Below are positions 1 through 5,148 of a DNA stretch of 5,148 nt, piece after piece; the stretch's first letter is position 1, and every line of letters starts with the position of its first letter. The notes below the pieces were generated by a model that worked only from the letters and a program-made list of their open reading frames with translations, ran no database searches and was not told the origin of the DNA. This stretch comes from Frankiales bacterium (GTDB taxonomy: Bacteria; Actinomycetota; Actinomycetes; Mycobacteriales; SCTD01), in NCBI GenBank assembly GCA_025965495.1, contig JAOPWW010000169.1:1-5148 (forward strand), written 5' to 3'. The position numbers and the translations under genes are program-made.

Positions 1-2
1 GC

Positions 3-1718
3 CACCAGCCGCAGACGCTGCTGGGGTCGGACTCGAGCGAGCTCGACCACCCCGACGACCGGCCGGTGATCGAGGCCGCGTGGCGGCGCGTGCTCGCGGC
101 GCCGGAGACCGTGGAGCGGGTCGAGGCCCGGGTGCGGCACGCCGACGGGACCTGGCGCTGGGCCGAGCACGTGCTGACCAACCTGCTCGACGACCCCGAC
201 GTCGGAGGCGTCGTCGTCAACGTGCGGGACCTGTCCGAGCGGCGCCGGGCCGAGCTCGAGCTCGAGCGGCGGAGCCTGCTCGACGGGCTGACCGGCCTCG
301 CCGGCCGCCGCCTCCTGCTCGACCGCATCACGCAGGCGCTGGTCTGGGGCCGCCGGCACGGGTACCTGACCGGCCTCGTGCTGCTCGACGTCGTCGACCT
401 CGCCGCCACCAACGAGGCGCTCGGCACCGCGGGCGGCGACGAGGTCCTGCGCGTGCTCGCCGAGCGCCTGCCCGCGGCCGTCAGGCAGGGCGACAGCGTG
501 GCGCGGGTCGGCGGCGGGACCTTCGCCGTGCTGCTGGAGGACATGGCCAGCGTCGAGGAGGTCCGGGCCCGGGCCGCGACGCTGGCCGACGCCGTCGGGG
601 GACCGGTCGAGTGCGGGTCGCGCTCGGCGGTCCTCACGCTCCGGGTCGGGATCGGCCACAGCCCCGCACCCGACGCCGGCGCCCTGCTCGCTGCCGCGGA
701 GCGCTCGCTGCAGCGGGCCGACGGGAGCCGGGCCGCGGGGCAGGCCACCGACGTCTCCCACGTCGGCACCCGCACCCGCAACGAGCTGGCCACCGCCGTC
801 GTCAGCGGCCAGCTGCGCCTGCACCTGCAGCCCGTCGTGCGGCTGGACGGCACGATGGTCGCGGCCGAGGCGCTCGTGCGCTGGCAGCACCCGCAGCGCG
901 GGCTGCTCATGCCCGCCGAGTTCATCCCGCTGGCGGAGACGTCCGGGATGATCCTGGACCTCGGCGCCTGGGTGCTGCGCGAGTCCTGCCAGCAGGCCGC
1001 GCGGTGGCGGGCCGCCGGCACGCCCTACCGGGTCGCCGTCAACCTGTCCCCGCGCCAGCTCGTCGACGGCGGGCTGGTGGAGCTCGTGTCCGCGGTGCTG
1101 CGCGAGACCGGGGCGCTGCCCGAGGACGTCGTGCTGGAGGTGACCGAGAGCGCCCTCATGGACGACCCCGGTGCCGAGCGGGTCCTCGCCGCCCTGCACG
1201 ACGCCGGCGTCGGGGTCGCCCTCGACGACTTCGGGACCGGCTACTCCTCCCTGACCTACCTCAAGCGCTTCCCCGTCGACACCATCAAGGTGGACCGCTC
1301 CTTCGTCGCCGGCCTCGGGCGGTCCGCCGACGACGAGGCGATCGTCGCCAGCGTCGTCAGCCTGGCCCGCGCCGTCGGCAAGACCGTCGTCGCCGAGGGG
1401 GTCGAGGACCTCACTCAGCTCGCCGTCCTGCGCCGGCTGCGGGTCGACCTCGCCCAGGGCTACCTGTGGTCACCGGCCGTCCCCGCCGTCGCGCTCGACA
1501 GCTGGCTCGCGGCCCGGGGGACCGTGCCGGACGTCGTCGCCTCCGGTCCGGTCGCGGACCAGGAGGACGTCGAGCGGATCCTGGCCCTGCACCGCCGCGG
1601 CGCCTCCCTGCACACGATCGCCGCAGCCCTCAACACCGAGCAGCGCCGGACCGCGGACGGGCGGCGGTGGACGACGACGACGGTCGCCCGGGTCGTCGCC
1701 GGGTCCGCCGCGCCCTGA
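3..1718 (+). CDS. PAS-GGDEF-EAL cyclic-di-GMP phosphodiesterase, degenerate GGDEF (5' partial)
   Basis: The reading frame is open to the left edge, so the N-terminus is missing; the GTG at 66 is internal to a PAS fold. Domains in order: the end of a PAS/PAC sensor (3-240, with HPDD, DGTWRWAEH and VRDLSERRR), a short charged signalling helix, a GGDEF domain (about 276-720, opening DGLTGLAGRRLLLDR) and an EAL domain (about 780-1510). The GGDEF signature reads GGGTF (510-524), so the acidic catalytic pair is gone; an RxxD inhibitory-site motif, RQGD, sits five residues upstream (483-494). The EAL domain keeps its expected residues: EAL (867-875), N in NLSPRQL (1041), E in LEVTES (1137), DDFGTGYSSL (1224-1253), K in IKVDRSF (1287), E in AEGVED (1395) and Q in AQGY (1455). 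Inference: a c-di-GMP phosphodiesterase whose GGDEF part may bind nucleotide and regulate. A further tail at 1569-1703 resembles a recombinase helix-turn-helix. No transmembrane segment lies in the visible part. Confidence 0.93.
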   Translation, partial: HQPQTLLGSDSSELDHPDDRPVIEAAWRRVLAAPETVERVEARVRHADGTWRWAEHVLTNLLDDPDVGGVVVNVRDLSERRRAELELERRSLLDGLTGLAGRRLLLDRITQALVWGRRHGYLTGLVLLDVVDLAATNEALGTAGGDEVLRVLAERLPAAVRQGDSVARVGGGTFAVLLEDMASVEEVRARAATLADAVGGPVECGSRSAVLTLRVGIGHSPAPDAGALLAAAERSLQRADGSRAAGQATDVSHVGTRTRNELATAVVSGQLRLHLQPVVRLDGTMVAAEALVRWQHPQRGLLMPAEFIPLAETSGMILDLGAWVLRESCQQAARWRAAGTPYRVAVNLSPRQLVDGGLVELVSAVLRETGALPEDVVLEVTESALMDDPGAERVLAALHDAGVGVALDDFGTGYSSLTYLKRFPVDTIKVDRSFVAGLGRSADDEAIVASVVSLARAVGKTVVAEGVEDLTQLAVLRRLRVDLAQGYLWSPAVPAVALDSWLAARGTVPDVVASGPVADQEDVERILALHRRGASLHTIAAALNTEQRRTADGRRWTTTTVARVVAGSAAP

Positions 1719-1737
1719 CCGGGTCTGCCAGACTCGG
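1719..1737 (+). terminator. candidate hairpin terminator after the GGDEF-EAL gene
   Basis: Directly after the TGA stop, CCGGGTC (1719-1725) pairs with GACTCGG (1731-1737) around a five-base loop TGCCA. That gives seven base pairs including one G-U. No T-run follows, which is common for actinobacterial hairpin terminators but leaves the call weak. It lies between the EAL gene and the tRNA gene on the same strand and could separate the two transcripts. Confidence 0.4.
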
Positions 1738-1758
1738 GGCGGCGCCGTGGCGCTCCCT

Positions 1759-1833
1759 GCCGGATTAGCTCAGTGGTAGAGCAACCGCCTTGTAAGCGGT
1801 AGGTCGTCGGTTCGACCCCGACATCCGGCCCCA
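1759..1833 (+). tRNA. tRNA-Thr (anticodon TGT), CCA encoded
   Basis: A full cloverleaf can be drawn. The acceptor stem pairs GCCGGAT (1759-1765) with ATCCGGC (1823-1829). The D stem is GCTC/GAGC with loop AGTGGTA. The anticodon stem is ACCGC/GCGGT with loop CTTGTAA, placing anticodon TGT at 1791-1793, which reads ACA threonine codons. The variable loop is five bases. The T stem is GTCGG/CCGAC with loop TTCGACC. The discriminator is C1830 and the CCA end is encoded at 1831-1833. All stems are fully paired, so the gene looks functional. The C at the discriminator position is unusual. Confidence 0.96.
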
Positions 1834-2004
1834 GCGAGTTGCCGTCTGACCGGGACTCCCTCCTCGGAGCGCCCTCAGCTCGAGCAGGCGAGCCGGCACT
1901 GGCGGTGGTCACGGCCCGCCAGCGCTGTACGAGCCGATCTGAGCATCACGCAGGTACATCGCGCGGGAGCGGTCGCGGGACCTGCCGTCGCTCCTCGGAC
2001 CTCC
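1834..2004. other. convergent intergenic spacer
   Basis: This gap separates the rightward tRNA gene from the leftward acetyltransferase gene. Reading frames across it are rich in arginine and serine and look non-coding. I see no strong hairpin followed by a T-run and no repeat of the tRNA 3' end. Confidence 0.6.
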
Positions 2005-2502
2005 TCACAGGTGCAGCTTGAAACCCTCGTGCGACGCGACGAAGCCGAGTCTCGCGTAGAAGCGGTGTGCTTCCGTCCGCGCCTTGTCGGAGGTGAGTTG
2101 CACGAGAGAACAGCCCTGACCACGCGCTCGCTCCACCGACCACGCGACGAGGGCTTCTCCGAGTCCGCCTCCACGAAGGTCTGAACGGACCCGTACCGCT
2201 TCGATCTGCATCCGGCTCGCTCCCCTTCGAGCCAAGCCGGGCAGGACCGTGAGTTGCAGCGTTGCCACCACGTCCTCGCCCAGTGTGCCCACCACGAGCA
2301 GGTGAGCCGGATCGGCGTCGATGACCGCGAAGGCCCGTTCGTACGGGGCGAGGCCATCAGGGCCGTCAGCGCCGTCTCGGGAAGCCCCGAGTTGATCGGC
2401 GGCCAGCAGAGCCACCAGCGCGGACAGGTCCGCAGCCCTGGCTCGACGCAGGAGCACCGGCTCACGGTCCCTCTCGAGCCGCCCGAGCTCCATGGACGGC
2501 AA
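2005..2502 (-). CDS. GNAT-family N-acetyltransferase
   Basis: This 165-residue protein has the length and plan of a single-domain GNAT enzyme, which transfers an acetyl group from acetyl-CoA to an amine. Motif A is clear: strand QIEAVRVRSDLR (99-110) followed by the pyrophosphate-binding loop RGGGLG (110-115) and helix EALVAWSVERA. Motif B is the stretch SDKARTEAHRFYARLGF (138-154), including the usual tyrosine near the end. The C-terminus, VASHEGFKLHL, matches a common actinobacterial GNAT subgroup by memory. The substrate cannot be told from sequence. I chose the TTG start at 2502 because AGGAGG (2513-2518) lies ten bases upstream; the ATG three codons later would be 19 bases away. It faces the tRNA gene convergently and lies downstream of a decayed gene on the same strand. 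Confidence 0.9.
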   Translation of the reverse strand: MPSMELGRLERDREPVLLRRARAADLSALVALLAADQLGASRDGADGPDGLAPYERAFAVIDADPAHLLVVGTLGEDVVATLQLTVLPGLARRGASRMQIEAVRVRSDLRGGGLGEALVAWSVERARGQGCSLVQLTSDKARTEAHRFYARLGFVASHEGFKLHL

Positions 2503-2894
2503 GGTAGCGCTGCCTCCTGCCGTCCGGGCAGCAGCGGGAGCATCACGTGCTGCAGGTCGCCTGGCGGGGAGCCGTCGTGCTTCCAGCCGTCAGGCAGGTG
2601 GGAGCCGGTCTCGAGGAACGGCAGGACGTGGTCCTCGGGCCGAGTGCGCCCCGCCGCCCCTCGTACGCCTCGTCCGCGACGACGAGGAGTCGCTCGGCGC
2701 CGGGATCCCAGGCCAGCGACGTCGCGGTGGTGCGCCGCGCCGCTTCGACGGTGTCGCGACCGAAGGCGACAGCGGCACAGCGGCGTGGAGCAACCGTCCG
2801 CGCTCACGAGCGGCAGGCGCGGCGACCAGCACGGCGCCTCCGCATCGCGCCACCGTTGCTCGGCGAGGCTCCGCAGGTCGAGCCGGCCTCGCGC
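2503..2894 (-). pseudogene. frame-disrupted remnant of an unrecognised protein gene
   Basis: No single frame reads well, but three consecutive blocks do. Block A (2894 to about 2792) includes LDLRSLAEQRWRDAEAP and LPLVSADG, with nearly every codon ending in G or C. Block B (about 2776 to 2650, shifted by one base) includes GRDTVEAARRTTATSLAWD and ERLLVVADEAYEG. Block C (about 2645 to 2510, back in the frame of A) includes RPEDHVLPFLETG, SHLPDGWKHDG and GDLQHVMLPLLP. Outside its own frame each block turns into arginine-serine-rich text. Together they would give about 130 residues of one soluble protein. The two shifts are opposite in sign (+1 then -1). Block A is preceded by an in-frame TGA and has no start codon, so the 5' end is lost or lies in another frame. 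I do not recognise the family. Decay or sequencing indels could both produce this. Confidence 0.55.
2513..2518 (-). promoter_or_regulatory. ribosome binding site of the acetyltransferase gene
   Basis: AGGAGG on the minus strand, ten bases before TTG at 2502. It is a near-perfect Shine-Dalgarno match and decides the TTG start over the nearby ATG. Confidence 0.65.
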
Positions 2895-2953
2895 TCAGCG
2901 GAGAAGGACTCTTCGGCTGGATCTCGAGAGCGTCGTGACGTCGTCGGGAACCG

Positions 2954-3697
2954 TCAGGCGGCGTTCTTCCCGCCGGTGGCGGCGAAGCTGACGCAGTCGC
3001 CTTCGTTCTTGAAGGAGGCGGTGCCGTCGGTGTAGTTCTTCCAGCCGCCGTCCTTGCACTGGTCCTTGTCGACCGGCGAGGGCGTGAACAGGAGGCTCAC
3101 GTCGTCCACGACCATCGATGTCAGCACCGAGCTGTCTGTGTGCATCAGGAACATGATGCCCACCTTGCGGCCCAGGTAGGGCGTCATGTCGGTCGTGAAC
3201 TGCGTCCAGCCCGCGTTCTCGCAGGTGCGGAACAGGGTCTGCACGATCGTGCCTGTGGCGTCGGTGATGTAGGCGCCCTGCTGGTCGTACTGGATCCTGT
3301 CGGACGTGTCCTTGCGGGTCCAGAAGCTGAGGGTCGCCGTGCCGGGGCCCGCCGGCAACGTCACGAACTGGATGCCTCTCCCGTCGTCGTTGTTCACGTC
3401 GCCGAAGTGGCAGCTGAACGTGCCTGTGTGACTGTCTGCCGGGAGCACCTCGGCGGAGCCTGTGAGGACCCAGCTCGTTCCGTGGTCCTCGAAGCCGCCG
3501 TTGAGGATGAGCTCCTGGGGCCCTGCTGGCGGCGGCGTCCCGCCTCCTTGCGCGGCGGTCGCTGCCAGCGCGGTCGACAGCCCGGTCCCCGTGACGAGTG
3601 GCAGGACGAAGAGCGCACCGGCGGCGAGGCCGATGCCCGTGAGCATCTGCCGGCGGTCCATCTGCGTGCTTGCAGTGCTGTTCGTCGGCTGGTCCAT
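2954..3697 (-). CDS. Tat-exported protein with galactose-binding-like domain and C-terminal Cys motif
   Basis: A complete 247-residue protein. The ATG at 3697 has GGAG eight bases upstream (3706-3709); the frame stays open upstream but that part is arginine-rich and unlikely to be translated. The N-terminus is a Tat-like signal: DRRQML at 14-19, a hydrophobic stretch GIGLAAGALFVLPLV, and a likely cleavage after STALA near residue 45. Residues 62-204 form a beta-rich domain opening NGGFE and closing VVDDVSLLF, with ATLSFWTRKD and WTQFTTDMTPYLG between. This is the pattern of the CBM-like or galactose-binding-like jelly rolls often attached to secreted enzymes. Residues 209-245 carry KDQCKDGGWK and FKNEGDCVSFAATGGK, a short two-cysteine motif seen at the ends of many actinobacterial secreted proteins. 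There is no catalytic domain, so it probably binds a surface glycan or protein. The ligand is unknown. Confidence 0.88.
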   Translation of the reverse strand: MDQPTNSTASTQMDRRQMLTGIGLAAGALFVLPLVTGTGLSTALAATAAQGGGTPPPAGPQELILNGGFEDHGTSWVLTGSAEVLPADSHTGTFSCHFGDVNNDDGRGIQFVTLPAGPGTATLSFWTRKDTSDRIQYDQQGAYITDATGTIVQTLFRTCENAGWTQFTTDMTPYLGRKVGIMFLMHTDSSVLTSMVVDDVSLLFTPSPVDKDQCKDGGWKNYTDGTASFKNEGDCVSFAATGGKNAA

Positions 3698-3731
3698 GAG
3701 TGGGGCTCCGAGCTGTAGGGAGCGGAGAAGC

Positions 3732-3746
3732 GTCGCGCAGCGCGAC
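3732..3746. repeat. 15-bp palindrome upstream of the exported-protein gene
   Basis: GTCGCGC, one base, then GCGCGAC: seven-base arms with no mismatch. It lies 34 bases before the ATG at 3697, where an operator could sit. In DNA this GC-rich, a chance palindrome of this size in 5 kb is quite possible. Confidence 0.25.
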
Positions 3747-3879
3747 CTGTGGTGGTGCTCTGGACGTCTCCGAGTGAGCACCTCAGCCCGTGACCGAGGC
3801 ATCGTGTCGAGGTGACGGCGTCGAAGCCGTGGCCCCTCGCTCCTACCTGGCCCCAGGGCTGATCGCCGACGTCGAGCAC

Positions 3880-4042
3880 GTCGAGCCGACGCGAAGCACG
3901 CGCCGCGGTCCGTGATCCTCCAACCCGCCGCTGCGCCCACCGCGATGTCCTGGTCGAGGGCGCACCAGTCCTCCCCGTGCGCCGTGCACGACGGCGTAGC
4001 GACTACGGACAGCAGAGGTGGCAGGACGGGCGCAGATACCAG
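3880..4042 (-). pseudogene. coding-like block of unknown identity, no start or stop of its own
   Basis: One minus-strand frame reads as protein-like text with codons ending mostly in G or C, including VSAPVLPPLLSVVATPS, CTAHGEDWCALDQD and AVGAAAGWRITDRGACFA. It joins in frame to arginine-rich text on its downstream side, and a different frame then looks protein-like (about 3879-3780, VLDVGDQPWGQVG). On its upstream side the integrase-like remnant ends in yet another frame. It may be part of that remnant's gene or of an unrelated decayed one. I recognise no family. Confidence 0.3.
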
Positions 4043-4109
4043 GGGTGGGCCCCGTCCACACCCCGTCACCGCGGACGCCCTTCCCCAGGACGTCGTCGGT
4101 GCCCACCGT

Positions 4110-4227
4110 CCGTGCGAACGGCATGTGGCCGAGCACCTCCACGACGGCCTCACGTCGACGCCCTGCCCGAGCAGGAGGGGCGGCGGGCGTCGTGGAGCGG
4201 GGCGTCTGGACGCCGGAGCCCGTTGAC
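4110..4227 (-). pseudogene. remnant of a tyrosine recombinase (phage-type integrase) C-terminal core
   Basis: Three short blocks in successive frames line up with the end of actinobacterial tyrosine recombinases. NGLRRPDAPLHDARRP (4224-4179) resembles the stretch leading into the HDLRH box. LLLGQGVDV (4177-4151) matches the helix after it. EAVVEVLGHMPF then RTVGTDDVLG (4151-4080) matches the EVLGH box and the following region, where families usually have TLGTYSHVL. The order and spacing fit; the frame changes by one base near 4180 and again near 4152. The HDLRH histidine is replaced (HDARR) and the nucleophile tyrosine position reads D, so the enzyme would be dead even without the frameshifts. 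The N-terminal part of an integrase is not seen; a plus-strand gene starts at 4333. This is a match by eye to the family pattern. Confidence 0.45.
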
Positions 4228-4321
4228 ACGGTCGTCCCCCTGAACCAGGGTGACGCTGCTCCGCGTGGCGGGCGAACGACGCCGCGCCCCCTGCTCTGTG
4301 GTGCGTCGCACCCTCACCGGC

Positions 4322-4325
4322 AGGA
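4322..4325 (+). promoter_or_regulatory. ribosome binding site of the 68-residue gene
   Basis: AGGA seven bases before GTG at 4333. It supports this GTG as the start rather than any upstream in-frame start, since the frame upstream of 4333 is proline- and arginine-rich and not protein-like. Confidence 0.45.
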
Positions 4326-4332
4326 TCTGCGC

Positions 4333-4539
4333 GTGCCCGACAGGGCGGAGTACAAGGGGCTGTGGCTGTACCTCGGGCGGCGGCTGCTCACGTCCTACGG
4401 CGGGAGGGGCAACGCCGCCCAGGGACTGCGCAACGTCCGTCGGGACCAGGCGGACCGCGCCGAGGCGGACAGGGCTGTCGCCGACGCCCAGCGAGGTCTG
4501 CCGCGTCCAGGAGACCGGGACGGCCCGGCGGCGACCTGA
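4333..4539 (+). CDS. small hypothetical protein, 68 residues
   Basis: GTG at 4333 opens a short protein ending at TGA 4537-4539, with AGGA seven bases upstream. Codons end predominantly in G or C, and the composition differs sharply from the other five frames. The N-terminal third, AEYKGLWLYLGRRLLTSYGG, mixes aromatic and basic residues and could be an amphipathic or membrane-contacting helix. The rest is a highly charged helix rich in R, D, A and Q (LRNVRRDQADRAEADRAVAD). There is no signal peptide and no cysteine. I do not recognise the family. It is the only rightward gene between two leftward remnants, so it is probably transcribed alone. Confidence 0.55.
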   Translation: MPDRAEYKGLWLYLGRRLLTSYGGRGNAAQGLRNVRRDQADRAEADRAVADAQRGLPRPGDRDGPAAT

Positions 4540-4604
4540 CGCAGCGCACCGGGCGAGGCTGATCGACCGCCGAGGGGCTCGGACCGGGCGGTCGGCACGC
4601 CGGT

Positions 4605-4790
4605 CGGCAGGCGAGGAACGGCCAGCTCTGCCCGCACGCGGTACACGGCGGCGTCTGCCCGGCCGAGGAGCGCGTCGACGTCGTCGTCGTGCTGCGCCAG
4701 GACGACTCCGGCGGTGACGGACCCGTGCTCGCCGAGGTCCGCATCGACCTGCACCAGGCGCTGCTGCGCCTCGACGAGGCCGGCTGAGCG
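4605..4790 (-). pseudogene. orphan C-terminal fragment of a GGDEF domain
   Basis: The minus-strand frame reads GLVEAQQRLVQVDADLG, then GSVTAGVVLAQHDDDVDALL and GRADAAVYRVRAEL. This is the end of a GGDEF (diguanylate cyclase) domain: the VTxGV strand, then a D-rich turn, then LLxRADxAVYRxR, where families usually have RADxALYxAK. The rest of the domain, with the GGDEF motif and metal-binding aspartates, is not found in this frame; another frame just upstream reads VVGGFALS, perhaps a broken signature, but this is speculative. After VRAEL the frame runs into arginine- and proline-rich text with no domain. With no active-site part it cannot make c-di-GMP. The opposite strand also reads smoothly here, so the strand rests on the family match. 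Confidence 0.5.
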
Positions 4791-4903
4791 CGAACCCTCC
4801 CACGACGCCGGCCCCCACGGGTGGCCCGAGTGTCCGGCCGGTGTCTGTCGCGCGCCCGCCTCCGGCGGAGCGACCCCAGGCGCTGTCGTTGCTGGCCGGG
4901 AGG

Positions 4904-5148
4904 TCAGGGCGCCGGTCGACCAGGGTCCTCCTCGCGCAGCCGAGCCGGGTCCTGCCCGGCGAGCACCTCCTCGACGTCGAGGACCCCGGACACGACCTCG
5001 CCCGCGACGAACGCGAGGCTCAGGTGGTGTCCGCGCGCGTGTCGGCGCAGGGCGCGGAAGGCGCTGTCCATGTCGGTGGGTCCGCTCGCAGCGAGGACCC
5101 CCTTGGCCTGCTCGATGACGACGCGGCTGTTCAGCGCGTTCTGGAGCT
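4904..5148 (-). CDS. ANTAR-domain protein, C-terminal part (5' end outside window)
   Basis: The frame enters from the right edge and ends at TGA 4904-4906, giving 80 visible residues. It opens LQNALNSRVVIEQAKGVLAA, the highly conserved start of ANTAR, followed by DMDSAFRALRRHARGH and LSLAFVAGEVVSG, completing the three-helix fold. ANTAR domains bind two-hairpin RNA motifs and prevent transcription termination; in actinobacteria they usually follow a GAF or PAS sensor, which would lie beyond the window. After the domain a charged tail of about 26 residues (EEVLAGQDPARLREEDPG) follows. Its target RNA cannot be told from here. No start is visible, so length and sensor type are unknown. Confidence 0.9.
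   Translation of the reverse strand, partial: LQNALNSRVVIEQAKGVLAASGPTDMDSAFRALRRHARGHHLSLAFVAGEVVSGVLDVEEVLAGQDPARLREEDPGRPAP

Larger units (their letters stand above)
3698..4332. other. region without an intact gene
   Basis: About 630 bases lie between the ATG of the exported-protein gene and the start of the 68-residue gene. The region holds the upstream DNA of the exported-protein gene with its palindrome, the unidentified coding-like block and the integrase-like remnant. No promoter with convincing -35 and -10 boxes was seen. The two flanking genes diverge. Confidence 0.6.

Noticed and set aside
80..1768. Second long plus-strand frame over the GGDEF-EAL gene
   Set aside because: Its translation is arginine-, alanine- and proline-rich with no domain; it is a shadow of the real gene.
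1460..1912. Minus-strand open frame of 150 residues across the tRNA gene
   Set aside because: Its most gene-like part (DVGVEPTTYRLQGGCSTTEL) is the reverse complement of the tRNA-Thr; this kind of translation is a well-known annotation artefact.
1875..2807. Minus-strand open frame of 310 residues
   Set aside because: It overlaps the acetyltransferase gene in another frame and is mostly arginine- and serine-rich. Only the part at about 2510-2645 looks like protein, and that is reported as part of the broken gene.
2251..3035. Several plus-strand open frames opposite the acetyltransferase and the broken gene
   Set aside because: They overlap in different frames, are rich in arginine and serine, and have no ribosome binding site or recognisable domain.
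3698..4153. Upstream extension of the exported-protein gene to a GTG at 4153
   Set aside because: The extension is mostly arginine-rich and would bury the Tat signal; the ATG at 3697 has a good ribosome binding site. One inner part of it is protein-like and is reported separately.
4638..4787. Plus-strand reading ending VRIDLHQALLRLDEAG at TGA 4785-4787
   Set aside because: It looks natural and has high G/C third positions, but it mirrors the minus-strand frame codon for codon, as happens in very GC-rich coding DNA. The minus strand matches the GGDEF end; the plus strand matches nothing I know and has no start with a ribosome binding site.
1800..5148. Attachment-site repeat of the tRNA-Thr 3' end
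   Set aside because: Scanning for GTTCGACCCCG and ATCCGGCCCCA found no second copy; the short CATCCGGCT at about 2209 is too brief to count.

Overview
The window comes from a high-GC actinobacterium. Codon third positions are almost all G or C, an ANTAR-domain gene is present, and GTG and TTG starts with purine-rich ribosome binding sites are used. I cannot name a genus from sequence alone.

Layout. Bases 3-1718 (+) hold the 3' part of a PAS-GGDEF-EAL gene for cyclic-di-GMP turnover. Its GGDEF signature is degenerate, its EAL domain looks catalytically complete, and it ends in a recombinase-like helical tail. A short hairpin follows its stop, then a complete tRNA-Thr(TGT) gene at 1759-1833 (+). 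A convergent GNAT acetyltransferase lies at 2005-2502 (-). Upstream of it, 2503-2894 (-) holds a coding remnant that can only be read with two frame changes. A complete gene for a Tat-type exported protein with a galactose-binding-like domain and a C-terminal cysteine motif lies at 2954-3697 (-).

The stretch 3698-4332 has no intact gene. It holds a frame-shifted coding-like block (3880-4042) and what looks like the C-terminal core of a decayed tyrosine recombinase (4110-4227, -). A small 68-residue gene of unknown function follows at 4333-4539 (+). An orphan C-terminal piece of a GGDEF domain lies at 4605-4790 (-). The right edge (4904-5148, -) is the 3' end of an ANTAR-domain gene running in from outside the window.

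Interpretation. The left end and right edge look like ordinary regulatory genes: c-di-GMP signalling and ANTAR RNA-binding regulation. The middle (about 2.5-4.8 kb) looks like a small graveyard of accessory DNA near a tRNA gene, where remnants of an integrase, a signalling domain and an unknown protein surround a few intact genes. Local sequencing indels could mimic this, but the neighbouring intact genes read cleanly. No CRISPR array, complete insertion sequence or rRNA gene was seen.
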